Part shown: one piece after another, positions 32,083 through 40,254 of the stretch
Layout: each line of letters begins with the position of its first letter
Position numbering within the stretch: position 1 is the stretch's first letter
The notes under the pieces: generated by a model
Databases searched by the model: none
The model's input: only the letters and a program-made list of their open reading frames with translations
What the model was told of the DNA's origin: nothing
Origin: CAZIDL01 sp964537825
GTDB lineage: Bacteria; Bacteroidota; Bacteroidia; Flavobacteriales_D; CAYVSK01
Direction of reading: 5' to 3'
DNA: 59,194 nucleotides
NCBI GenBank assembly: GCA_964537825.1
Contig: CAZIDL010000005.1
Location: forward strand, 1-59,194
Program-made: the position numbers and the translations under genes

Positions 32083-32779
32083 CGAAAGGCTAGCTCGAAA
32101 GGAGCTTCGGGAAGCCCTCGAGAAGGAGCAGGGGGTCGAGATCATAGGAGAGGCCGGGAATTCGGATGAAGCCCTTGAACAGGTCCGGGAGAAGGATCCC
32201 GACCTCTTGTTCCTGGATATACGAATGCCTGGAAAGGACGGATTCCAGTTCCTGCAGGAGTTGGAACGTGCTCCGCGCGTGATCTTCGTAACGGCCTATG
32301 ATGAGTATGCACTTCAGGCCTTTGAAGTGAACGCGCTCGATTATCTCCTCAAGCCAGTGGATCAGGAGCGTTTGCACGAAGCGGTCGCACGCGTGGAGGA
32401 AGAGAGCAGCTCGGAGCAAGCTCAGGAAGGAAAGGAGCTCCTCGGACCGGACGATCGGATCTTCATCAAGGATGGGGATAAATGCTGGTTCGTGTTATTG
32501 CGGAAGGTCCGGGTGTTCGAATCCGAGGGGAACTACATCCGGGTCCATTTCGACGACCAGCGACCCCTTATTCTGCGCTCCCTCAATGAGTTGGAGAAAC
32601 GACTTGACGAAAGGCACTTTTTTCGGACGGGCCGCAAGCGGATCGTCAATCTGGATCAGATCGAGGACATCGAACCCTGGTTCAACGGCCGGCTATTGGT
32701 GAAACTGAAGGGAGTGGAAGAGGGGGTCGAGGTATCGAGGCGCCAGGCAGCCCGTTTCAAGGAACGCATGAGTCTCTAA
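32054..32779 (+). CDS. LytTR-family response regulator
   Basis: The 241-residue protein starts MSLRTLIIDDERLARKEL and overlaps the kinase gene by 29 bases. The receiver has acidic DD at 9-10, phospho-acceptor Asp55 in LFLDIRMP, FVTAYDEYA and the KPV Lys. The C-terminal LytTR DNA-binding domain (about 135-240) has RIFIKDGDKCWFV, VFESEGNYIRVHF and FFRTGRKRIVNL. It is the partner of the LytS-type kinase. A perfect TACCTTTG (32042-32049) sits four nt before this ATG inside the kinase gene, so an internal promoter is possible. Targets are unknown. Confidence 0.93.
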   Translation: MSLRTLIIDDERLARKELREALEKEQGVEIIGEAGNSDEALEQVREKDPDLLFLDIRMPGKDGFQFLQELERAPRVIFVTAYDEYALQAFEVNALDYLLKPVDQERLHEAVARVEEESSSEQAQEGKELLGPDDRIFIKDGDKCWFVLLRKVRVFESEGNYIRVHFDDQRPLILRSLNELEKRLDERHFFRTGRKRIVNLDQIEDIEPWFNGRLLVKLKGVEEGVEVSRRQAARFKERMSL

Positions 32780-32898
32780 GGAAGGGTCGTTCCTCGGTCC
32801 GGCCTCTTCGGCGATCCTTTTCCTTCTTCCGTAGAAAAGTTCTCCGAAGACTTGCGCGGATCCCCGAAATTCGAAGTGTCCTTTTCCATTCCCCTATT

Positions 32899-33315
32899 AT
32901 GGAACCATACGTTCAGGAAGAAGGCTCAAGAACGCCTTATATTTTTCTGGATCCCTCCGGGGAGCTTTGGGTGAGGGGGCGTTCTTTTCCGCAGGATGCT
33001 TCTGAGCTCTACGAGCCGGTACTTCGATGGTTGGAGGCCTATCAAAAGGACCCTGCTTCGCGTACCGTCCTCAATATTGAGCTCAGGAGTTTCAATATCG
33101 GTTCTTCCAAGTACATCCTTTACATGATCTACCACCTTCAGGAGATCGTGCGTAAGGGAGGGGACGCCTCCATCGAGTGGGTTCACGAAGAGGGGGATGA
33201 GGATATGATCGAGGTCGGAGCGGATTACGAAGTGATGGCCCGGATCCCCTTTCATTACCGGCTTGCTTCGCCCCAATTCGAGCTTGCTCAAAAAGCGAAG
33301 GCCAGTTCTTCCTGA
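32899..33315 (+). CDS. SiaC-family (DUF1987) regulatory phosphoprotein
   Basis: The 138-residue protein matches DUF1987/SiaC: TPYIFLDPSGELWVRGRSFPQDASELYEPVLRWLEAY, then ELRSFNIGSSKYILYMI and a late acidic GDEDMIEVGADYE. In Pseudomonas, SiaC is switched by a kinase (SiaB) and a PP2C phosphatase (SiaA) and controls a diguanylate cyclase. Here the usual NTSS stretch that holds the phosphorylated Thr reads NIGSS, so the acceptor may be altered. No SiaB or cyclase is adjacent, but two SpoIIE-type phosphatases lie at 49.6-57.1 kb. The gene ends three nt before the convergent rsmE stop. Confidence 0.8.
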   Translation: MEPYVQEEGSRTPYIFLDPSGELWVRGRSFPQDASELYEPVLRWLEAYQKDPASRTVLNIELRSFNIGSSKYILYMIYHLQEIVRKGGDASIEWVHEEGDEDMIEVGADYEVMARIPFHYRLASPQFELAQKAKASSS

Positions 33316-33318
33316 TCC

Positions 33319-34035
33319 TCAGTCCTGGTTCATCAGAGCGATCGTGTGGCAGGCAGCCACTGCGGCAGTTTCGGTCCGAAGTACGGCCTTTCCGAGCGAT
33401 ACGGGGATGAATCCCTTATGCACCGCCGCATCCACTTCATCTTCCGTGAAGTCACCTTCAGGACCGATCAGAATGGTAACATTCCTTCCCGCTTCGTAAG
33501 AATCCTTCAGGGAGCTCCGCTCCCTTCCCCTGTAGCAATGAGCGATGAAAGCGTGGCCGTCCTGTTCCTCATCCAGAAATGCCGATAATGCTACCGGATC
33601 CCGGAGCTCGGGAAGGTAGGCTTTGTTCGATTGCTTCATAGCTGCCACGAGGATCCGGTGGAAGCGTTCGGGCTTGGTTTTCTTTTTTTCGGAGCGCGCG
33701 GATACGATGGGCACGATCCGGTCGATCCCCATTTCAGTGGCTTTCTCCAGGAACCATTCGAAGCGCTGATCGTTCTTGGTGGGGCTCACAGCGACCGTGA
33801 GCCGATAGGAACGTTCTCCGAAATTCTGTTTTTCATCCTCGATGCGGACGGAGCAGCGCTTTTTATCGACCTCATGCACGCGTGCCTTGTAGATCCCGCC
33901 TTTTCCATCCACGATGCGAAGCTCATCTCCTTCCTGAAGGCGGAGCACCTTGATCGCGTGCTTCGCTTCGGTTTCGGGCAATAAAACCTCATCCCTCTGA
34001 ACGTCGGCTACGTAGAGGATGGGTAGGGTGGGCAT
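33319..34035 (-). CDS. rsmE: 16S rRNA (uracil-1498-N3)-methyltransferase
   Basis: The 238-residue SPOUT methyltransferase has the N-terminal PUA-like part (KHAIKVLRLQEGDELRIVDGKGG). The family blocks are KATEMGIDRIVPIVSARS, ILIGPEGDFTEDEVD and VSLGKAVLRTETAAVAAC, forming the trefoil-knot SAM site. It methylates U1498 of 16S rRNA in the 30S subunit. It lies 24 nt downstream of pckA and may be read through from it. Confidence 0.95.
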   Translation of the reverse strand: MPTLPILYVADVQRDEVLLPETEAKHAIKVLRLQEGDELRIVDGKGGIYKARVHEVDKKRCSVRIEDEKQNFGERSYRLTVAVSPTKNDQRFEWFLEKATEMGIDRIVPIVSARSEKKKTKPERFHRILVAAMKQSNKAYLPELRDPVALSAFLDEEQDGHAFIAHCYRGRERSSLKDSYEAGRNVTILIGPEGDFTEDEVDAAVHKGFIPVSLGKAVLRTETAAVAACHTIALMNQD

Positions 34036-34059
34036 GAGCGCCTTTCCAAAACGGGTGTT

Positions 34060-35679
34060 TCAGGCCTCCGACTTTTTCTTTACTCGAGGGGCAGCATCCA
34101 GGATCTCTTCGCTGGCGTTGTCCTTGAACTGCTCGAAGTTCTCGTTGAACTTGCGGGCGAGGAGCTCTGCCTTTTCGTCGTAGGCGCTCTTATCTTCCCA
34201 GGTGTTCTTGGGATCGAGTATCTCAGAAGGCACGCCGGGACATTCTTTCGGCATTTTCAGGCCGAACACTTCGTGTTCCTGGGTCTCGATATCGTCCAGC
34301 TCCCCTTTGAGAGCAGCCGATATCATGTTGCGGGTGTACTTCAGATCGATGCGGGATCCGACCCCGTGAGGTCCGCCGGACCAACCGGTGTTGATGAGCC
34401 AGATGTTCACATCGTGCTCTTTCATCTTTTCCCCGAGCATTTCTGCGTATTCAGCAGGATGCAGAGGAAGGAAAGGAGCACCGAAGCAGGCGGAGAATGT
34501 GGTCTGGGGTTCGGTGATACCTGCCTCCGTACCAGCGACCTTGGCGGTGTAGCCTGAAATGAACTGGTACATGGCTTGACCTGCTGTCAATTTGGAGATC
34601 GGCGGAAGAACGCCGAAGGCGTCACAGGTCAGGAAGAAAATGTTCTTAGGGACCGGTCCTCGGGAAGGGTCCGCGATATTATCGATGTGGTGGATCGGAT
34701 AGCTGACCCGGGTGTTCTCGGTGGTAGAACCGTCGGAGAAGTCCACGTCGGAAGTCCCGTCGCGGAATTGCACGTTCTCGAGAAGAGCACCGAACCGGAT
34801 GGCGTTGTAAATGTCGGGCTCTTTTTCCTCGGTCAGGTCGATACACTTGGCATAACAGCCACCTTCGAAATTGAAGACCCCTTTTTGGTCCCAACCGTGC
34901 TCATCGTCCCCGATCAGTTTGCGCTCAGGGTCGGCAGAAAGGGTGGTCTTGCCCGTACCGGAAAGCCCGAAGAAAACGGCGGTGTCCCCATCTTCTCCGA
35001 TGTTGGCCGAACAATGCATGGAGAGGACCCCCTTCTCCTTGGGAAGAATGTAGTTAAGGACCGAGAATATCCCTTTCTTTATCTCGCCCGTATAGCCTGT
35101 TCCGCCGATAATGATGCACTTTTCGCTGAAGTTGATGATGGCGAAGTTATGCTGGCGGGTGTTATCGATCTCCGGGTCTGCGTAAAATCCTGGTGCACAG
35201 ATAACATGCCATTGGGGTTCAAAATCCTCGATCTCCTCCCACGCGGGACGCAGGAACATGTTATGAGCGAAGAGGTTCGACCACGGGTATTCGGTTATGA
35301 CGCGGATATTGAGTTGGTGCTCAGGGTCGGCACACGCATAAGTGTCCCTCGCGTAAATGTCGCGATTGCTCAAATAGGCAGTAAGCCTGTTGTAAAGGCT
35401 CTTGTAATCCGCTTCTTCGAAAGGCTTGTTGATATTTCCCCACCATACGGTGTCTTTGGTCTTTTCATCCTTAACGATGAAACGGTCTTGTGGGGAGCGG
35501 CCAGTGAATTCACCTGTATCGATGGCCAAGGCACCGCTGTTCGCTAGGAGGCCTTGTCCGTTCAAAAGGGTGTCCTCGACCAATTGCGCCGGATCTGCGT
35601 TCCAGGTAACGCTCGATACGTTCTCCAATCCGAGCTTTTCGAGATCCGCGTGCTTCGACTTCATTCCGAATTCGGTCAT
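34060..35679 (-). CDS. pckA: Phosphoenolpyruvate carboxykinase (ATP)
   Basis: The 539-residue protein starts MTEFGMKSKHADLEKLG; upstream in-frame codons extend into the promoter. Family motifs are present: FTGRSPQDRFIV, the kinase loop GLSGTGKTTLSADPERKLIGDDEHGW, and NTGWSGGPHGVGSRI. It converts oxaloacetate and ATP to phosphoenolpyruvate and CO2, the entry to gluconeogenesis, in the cytoplasm. A TACCTTTG promoter element (35710-35717, minus) lies 30 nt upstream. Length is normal for the ATP-dependent class. Confidence 0.97.
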   Translation of the reverse strand: MTEFGMKSKHADLEKLGLENVSSVTWNADPAQLVEDTLLNGQGLLANSGALAIDTGEFTGRSPQDRFIVKDEKTKDTVWWGNINKPFEEADYKSLYNRLTAYLSNRDIYARDTYACADPEHQLNIRVITEYPWSNLFAHNMFLRPAWEEIEDFEPQWHVICAPGFYADPEIDNTRQHNFAIINFSEKCIIIGGTGYTGEIKKGIFSVLNYILPKEKGVLSMHCSANIGEDGDTAVFFGLSGTGKTTLSADPERKLIGDDEHGWDQKGVFNFEGGCYAKCIDLTEEKEPDIYNAIRFGALLENVQFRDGTSDVDFSDGSTTENTRVSYPIHHIDNIADPSRGPVPKNIFFLTCDAFGVLPPISKLTAGQAMYQFISGYTAKVAGTEAGITEPQTTFSACFGAPFLPLHPAEYAEMLGEKMKEHDVNIWLINTGWSGGPHGVGSRIDLKYTRNMISAALKGELDDIETQEHEVFGLKMPKECPGVPSEILDPKNTWEDKSAYDEKAELLARKFNENFEQFKDNASEEILDAAPRVKKKSEA

Positions 35680-35709
35680 GGTAATGGTGGGATTTGTTCT
35701 GATCTGCTG

Positions 35710-35717
35710 CAAAGGTA
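35710..35717 (-). promoter_or_regulatory. -7 promoter element TACCTTTG for pckA
   Basis: A full match to TAnnTTTG on the minus strand, 30 nt before the pckA ATG. The predicted 5' UTR is about 25 nt. Confidence 0.55.
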
Positions 35718-35763
35718 AGGGATCGCCTCGGAACGATCCACCCATCGGGACGCCCTTCTTCCC

Positions 35764-37284
35764 TTAAGCTTCTTCCGTTCGCTCTGACGCTTCGAGGGGA
35801 TAGATCTTTCCGTATTTCTCCCTTGCATACGCCATGAAATACCCCGGATCGAGCTCCTTTCCGCAGACCTTTTCGCAAAGTTCTCCCGGTTTTTCGAGGC
35901 GCCCCCGCGAATGGATCCGTTCGCGCAACCAATCGCGCAAGGTGAGCAGATCCCCTTCTGATAGCTTCCGCTCCAGGTCCGGGAGCTCTTCCTTGGCCTG
36001 AGCATAGAATTGGGCACTGTACAGGCTGCCGAGCGAATAAGTGGGGAAATATCCGATCCCACCGTGCGACCAATGGACATCCTGCAAGCAGCCTTTTGCA
36101 TCTGATGGTACTTCGATCCCGAGGTATTCGTGGACCTTCTCGTTCCAACGGTCCGGGACGTCCTTAACATCCAGGGACCCTTCGATCAGAGCTTTCTCGA
36201 TCTCGAAACGGAGCATGATGTGGAAATGATAGCTGAGCTCGTCCGCATTGGTACGGATCAGACTCGGACGGACCACGTTCATAGCACGGTAGAAATGGTC
36301 GAGCGGCACGCTGTCCAGGATATCCGGGAAACGTTCCTGAAGGCTGGGATAGAAATATTCCCAGAAAGGGAGCCCGCGTCCGATGATGTTCTCCCAAAGG
36401 CGGGCCTGGGATTCGTGGATCGCGAGGGAACAAGCTTCTCCGCCCGGCATCCCGTATGCCTCCAGAGGGAGCCCTTGTTCATAAAGGGCATGCCCCCCTT
36501 CATGGATGCTCGACCAAATGGCCTCATGTAGGTTCTCTTTGTTCATGCGGGTGGTCACCCGGACATCTTCTGGGGAGAAGCTGATCGTAAAAGGATGGGT
36601 TGAAAGATCCTGGCGCCCCCGCTTCAGATCGTACCCCATGGTCTGAAGGACCTCCATGCTGAACGCCCATTGTTCGTCCTCGGAATAGGATCGGAACATC
36701 ACGCTATCGTCCGGTCCTTCACAGTTGTGAATAGCCTCGAGCAGCGGATGAAGCTCTTTCTTAAGTCCTTCGAAGACCCGTTCCACCTTTGCGCTCGTAA
36801 GCCCGGGCTCGAAATCGTCGAGCAAGGCATCGTAAGGGTGCTCCTCATACCCGAGCAACTCCGTCTCCTTTTGTTTCAATTCCACCATCCGCTTCAATTG
36901 GGGAGCAAATGCTTCGAAATCATCGTTCGCTTTTGCTTTTTGCCAGGCTTGGAAGGCTTCGCTTTGCGCTTTGCTAAGCTCCTGCACGAAGGCTGTGCTG
37001 TATTTGTTCGCTTTATCGAGGTCCTCGCTGATCCGTTCCACGCTCCGGCTTTGTAGATCCGTTAGGGATCCGCTATCCTTGAGGTTCTGGATCCGGGTGC
37101 TGTTCGATGGATCGGTGAAATGTTCGTGGGCGATGCCGGAGATCGTGGCCAGCTGCTGAGCTCTTAGCTCAGCGCCCTTTTCGGGCATGTAAGTTTCCTG
37201 ATCCCACATGAGCACTGCCCCTGCGTTCTGAAGGTCGGCGATCCGCTGCATGGTCGCCCGGAGTGTTTCGTATTCCTTTTCCAT
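35764..37284 (-). CDS. Thermostable-type metallocarboxypeptidase (peptidase M32)
   Basis: The 506-residue protein has the zinc motif HEGGH in SSIHEGGHALYEQGLP, with the downstream Glu block SLAIHESQARLWEN. It also has HPFTISFSPEDVRVTTR and a late GGIGYFPTYSLGSLYSAQ, all typical of M32. The enzyme removes C-terminal residues from peptides in the cytoplasm. ATG 37284 (MEKEYETLRATMQ) is preceded by AAAGGA-like sequence. The longer TTG-started form overlaps the predicted promoter GACCTTTG (37324-37331, minus). Confidence 0.94.
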   Translation of the reverse strand: MEKEYETLRATMQRIADLQNAGAVLMWDQETYMPEKGAELRAQQLATISGIAHEHFTDPSNSTRIQNLKDSGSLTDLQSRSVERISEDLDKANKYSTAFVQELSKAQSEAFQAWQKAKANDDFEAFAPQLKRMVELKQKETELLGYEEHPYDALLDDFEPGLTSAKVERVFEGLKKELHPLLEAIHNCEGPDDSVMFRSYSEDEQWAFSMEVLQTMGYDLKRGRQDLSTHPFTISFSPEDVRVTTRMNKENLHEAIWSSIHEGGHALYEQGLPLEAYGMPGGEACSLAIHESQARLWENIIGRGLPFWEYFYPSLQERFPDILDSVPLDHFYRAMNVVRPSLIRTNADELSYHFHIMLRFEIEKALIEGSLDVKDVPDRWNEKVHEYLGIEVPSDAKGCLQDVHWSHGGIGYFPTYSLGSLYSAQFYAQAKEELPDLERKLSEGDLLTLRDWLRERIHSRGRLEKPGELCEKVCGKELDPGYFMAYAREKYGKIYPLEASERTEEA

Positions 37285-37399
37285 CCTTTTCTTTTTTGTT
37301 GAGAAGAACGCTGTGAACTGTACCAAAGGTCGTGGTATTGGAAGGAATTCAGCGCGTCGGCGGATGTCCTATCTTCGTCTTTTCAAAAGGGAGTCGATC

Positions 37400-38779
37400 A
37401 TGCGAAGGATCACGATCATCGGAGCCGGAAAGTCCTCTTCCGCGCTTATCAACTACTTGCTCAAAGAAGCTCCTGAAGGGGGGTTCGAAGTACGGGTGCT
37501 CGACCATGATACGGAGATGGCACGCTCGCAGGTCGAAGGGGCCGGATCCGGTAGTGCGAGCGCTTTTGATGTGGAGGACGAGGCAAGCCTCAGGGAGGAG
37601 ATCCATCAGAGCGAGCTCGTGGTATCCATGCTTCCGGCCCGCTTTCATACGCTCATTGCCAGGGAATGCATCCGTCAAGGAAAGCATTTGATCACGCCCT
37701 CCTACGTTTCGGACGAGTTGCGCGAAATGGATCAGGATGCCCGTGAAGCCGGCATTCTGATCATGAACGAGATGGGGGTTGATCCGGGGATCGATCATAT
37801 GTCCGCCGTTCGGGCCTTGGACCGGATCCGCAAGCAAGGCCATGAGATCCGTTGCCTGGAATCCTTTACCGGGGGATTGGTCGCCCCGGATAGCGATGAC
37901 AATCCCTGGGGGTATAAATTCACTTGGAGCCCCCGCAACGTAGTGCTAGCAGGGCAAGGGGGTGCTGTGAAGTTCGTCCAGGAAGGGCGCTACAAGTATA
38001 TTCCCTCTTATCGGATCTTCAAGCGGGCTGAGCAGATCGATATCGAGGGTTACGGCCGCTTCGAAGGTTATGCGAACCGGGATTCCCTGCACTACCGTAC
38101 CGTCTATGGATTGGAAGGGGTCCCGACCATATTCCGGGGGACCCTTCGTCGACCTGGATTTTGCAAGGCCTGGGACGTTTTCGTCCAGCTCGGTGCGACC
38201 GATGACAGCTATGTCATGGAGGGTTCAGCAGGGATCACGAAGCGGGGGTTCATCAACTCCTTCCTTACCTATGATCCCCACGATTCCGTCGAGTTAAAAC
38301 TGATGCACTACCTCGGTATCGATCGGGACAGCGACGTGATGGAAAAGCTTTATTGGCTCGGCATCTTCGAAGAAGAACCGATCGTTGAAGCGGATGCAAC
38401 GCCGGCCCAGATCCTGCAGCGGATCCTGGAGGACAAATGGGCGTTGGGTCCTGAGGATCGGGATATGATCGTGATGTTCCACAAGTTCGGTTATCGCTCT
38501 GCGGATGGCCAGGATCATGAGCTCCGCTCTTCCATGGTGCATATCGGAAAGGACCCTGAATATACAGCGATGGCCGAGAGCGTAGGGCTTCCGATCGGCA
38601 TCCTCGCGCGGATGATGATGGAGGGAGCGATCGAAGAAAGAGGCGTTCAGCTTCCAACGATAGCTTCCGTTTACGGACCGGTTCTGGACGAACTGGAAAG
38701 CTTCGGCATCCGTTTTCAGGAAGAAGAGGTCACCCCTTCCTTGCCGGGAACCTTCCAGAATGCCCGTTCTTTTTCCTAG
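37400..38779 (+). CDS. Saccharopine dehydrogenase-like oxidoreductase (LYS9 type)
   Basis: The 459-residue protein starts MRRITIIGAGKSSSALINYL with the GxGxxx(S/A) dinucleotide motif. It has VVSMLPARFHTLIARECIRQGKHLITPSY, NEMGVDPGIDHMSA and ESFTGGLVAPDSDDNPWGYKFTWSPRNVVLAGQGGA, typical of the C-terminal half of alpha-aminoadipic semialdehyde synthase. The family links lysine and glutamate through saccharopine using NAD(P). Direction and pathway here are not known. A TATCTTCG element (37370-37377) precedes the ATG by 22 nt. The stop abuts that of convergent rimM with no space between. Confidence 0.88.
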   Translation: MRRITIIGAGKSSSALINYLLKEAPEGGFEVRVLDHDTEMARSQVEGAGSGSASAFDVEDEASLREEIHQSELVVSMLPARFHTLIARECIRQGKHLITPSYVSDELREMDQDAREAGILIMNEMGVDPGIDHMSAVRALDRIRKQGHEIRCLESFTGGLVAPDSDDNPWGYKFTWSPRNVVLAGQGGAVKFVQEGRYKYIPSYRIFKRAEQIDIEGYGRFEGYANRDSLHYRTVYGLEGVPTIFRGTLRRPGFCKAWDVFVQLGATDDSYVMEGSAGITKRGFINSFLTYDPHDSVELKLMHYLGIDRDSDVMEKLYWLGIFEEEPIVEADATPAQILQRILEDKWALGPEDRDMIVMFHKFGYRSADGQDHELRSSMVHIGKDPEYTAMAESVGLPIGILARMMMEGAIEERGVQLPTIASVYGPVLDELESFGIRFQEEEVTPSLPGTFQNARSFS

Positions 38780-39298
38780 TCAGAGCTCGGTCAGCCCTTC
38801 GGGAAGATCAGTGTAGAGGATCCTCGCTTCTTCGTCGATCCGTTCCACGAAGGCCTCCGTGAGCGGAAGCGGGATCGCTGCCTCTCCCACGTGGGCGATC
38901 GGCTGCTCGGGTCGATCGATCCCTCCTTGGATGATCCCGATCTCTCCTTGCTGGCGGTCAATTACCCGGTAACCCTGCACTTTTTCCAAAAGCTCCGGTT
39001 GGGCTTCCTGTTCATGATGATCCGAAAGGGGTAGCCGGACCTCGAGCCCGATAAGGCGTGAAGCCCGGCTTTCGTTATCGATCAGGTCGAAACGGACCGC
39101 GTAGTGCTTCTTGCTGATCCGTTCGCATGAAGTGAAATAAAAGGGGGTCCCTTCATGCGTTCGTTCGATCGGAATGAAAACGGGTTGCCCGAAGTCGTGA
39201 TTCTCAGGGAAGTCGTTCTTGACCTTGAGGAGGAGCTCGCCCTCCACACCCTGCGTTTTGGTGAGCACCCCGACGAGTTCCCAGTTCTCAGGGTCCAT
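38780..39298 (-). CDS. rimM: Ribosome maturation factor RimM
   Basis: The 172-residue protein has the RimM beta-barrel start (LVGVLTKTQGVEGELLLKV), then SCERISKKHYAVRFDLIDNESRASRLIGLEVRLP and a PRC-barrel C-terminal half (VQGYRVIDRQQGEIGII... IPLPLTEAFVERID). It assists 16S processing in the 30S head with bS19. It sits 15 nt downstream of rpsP, a classical order. The usual trmD-rplS continuation is missing because a convergent oxidoreductase gene abuts its stop. Confidence 0.93.
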   Translation of the reverse strand: MDPENWELVGVLTKTQGVEGELLLKVKNDFPENHDFGQPVFIPIERTHEGTPFYFTSCERISKKHYAVRFDLIDNESRASRLIGLEVRLPLSDHHEQEAQPELLEKVQGYRVIDRQQGEIGIIQGGIDRPEQPIAHVGEAAIPLPLTEAFVERIDEEARILYTDLPEGLTEL

Positions 39299-39313
39299 CG
39301 GGGGGCAGCCGGA

Positions 39314-40162
39314 TCACTCTTTTTTCTCCTCTTCCTGGTCCTTCTGCTCGCCTTCTTCGCTACCGGAGCTTTCGCCAGAGGCGTTATCTTCCTCTCCGCT
39401 TGCTTCAGCGGATGCTTGTTCTTGTGCGCCTCCAGCGGCCTTGTCTTCTTCTTTCGGACCTTCATCGCTGCTAGCTTGAGCTGCTTCTTCTTTCCCTTCA
39501 TTAGCAGCCTCTCCTGAAGCTCCTTTGGCTTCCTTCTCTTCGGTCCCTTCTTCAGCAGCGGCTTCTTGGTTCTTACCGGCGCTTTCCTGGTCAGCTTCTT
39601 CAGCCTGAGCTTCCGTTCCCCCTTCTCCGGAGCCTTCAGCTTCCGCATTGGCGGTCTCTTCGCCCCCTTTACTGCTTTCCAACGGGGCAGCTGCTGCCGC
39701 TTCTTCCTCTTGTTTCTTGGCGATCGCAGCAGCTCGTTCTTCGCTGATCTTCTTCTCGGCAGCGATCCGCTCTTCTTCGGCCTTTTCTTCCGCTTTGCGG
39801 ACTTTTTCCTTACGCTCTCCGAGCTCTTTGTCCTTTCGCTCGATGAATTGCTCGTACTTTTTATCGGCCTCCTCTTGTTTGAGGATCCCTTTGCGTACTC
39901 CCCGCGCAAGATGCTTCCGATACATCACCCCTTCACGGGAGAGGATGGAGCGGGCGGTCTCCGAAGGGATCGCACCGCTCTCGATCCATTGGAATGCTTT
40001 TTCCCGGTCAAGATCGATGATAGGGGGTTCGTAATTGGGGTCGTAGCGCCCGATCCGTTGGATGGCGCGGCCATCCCTAGGAGCGGTGTTATCAGCGACG
40101 ACGATGTGGTAACTGGGCTCTTTCTTCTTTCCCTTGCGTTGCAGGCGTATCTTCGTGGGCAT
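39314..40162 (-). CDS. rpsP: Ribosomal protein bS16 with a long acidic low-complexity C-terminal tail
   Basis: The first 80 residues are standard bS16: MPTKIRLQRKGKKKEPSYHI, VADNTAPRDGRAIQRIGRYDP and FQWIESGAIPSETARSILSREG. Typical bS16 has 80-120 residues, and many Bacteroidota forms reach about 180. This one has 282. Residues about 85-155 are a Lys/Glu-rich predicted coiled helix, and about 155-282 are almost only Glu, Ala, Gly, Ser, Gln and Asp, strongly acidic and probably disordered. It heads the rpsP-rimM unit. A GATATTTG promoter-like element (40207-40214, minus) lies upstream. I see no frameshift: the tail stays in frame to a single stop. Confidence 0.93.
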   Translation of the reverse strand: MPTKIRLQRKGKKKEPSYHIVVADNTAPRDGRAIQRIGRYDPNYEPPIIDLDREKAFQWIESGAIPSETARSILSREGVMYRKHLARGVRKGILKQEEADKKYEQFIERKDKELGERKEKVRKAEEKAEEERIAAEKKISEERAAAIAKKQEEEAAAAAPLESSKGGEETANAEAEGSGEGGTEAQAEEADQESAGKNQEAAAEEGTEEKEAKGASGEAANEGKEEAAQASSDEGPKEEDKAAGGAQEQASAEASGEEDNASGESSGSEEGEQKDQEEEKKE

Positions 40163-40254
40163 CTATTTGGCGTGGCTTTTGAGAATAGACATTCTTGAAA
40201 GGGGTGCAAATATCGCTTTTTTCTTTGGAATGGCAGGGGCCACGAAGGAAGAAC

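Noticed and set aside
39082..40198. Long open frames in other frames and on the plus strand across rpsP, one Lys/Arg-rich and one hydrophobic
   Set aside because: They are by-products of the low-complexity Glu/Ala codons of the bS16 tail. They overlap recognised rpsP and rimM and show no family motifs.
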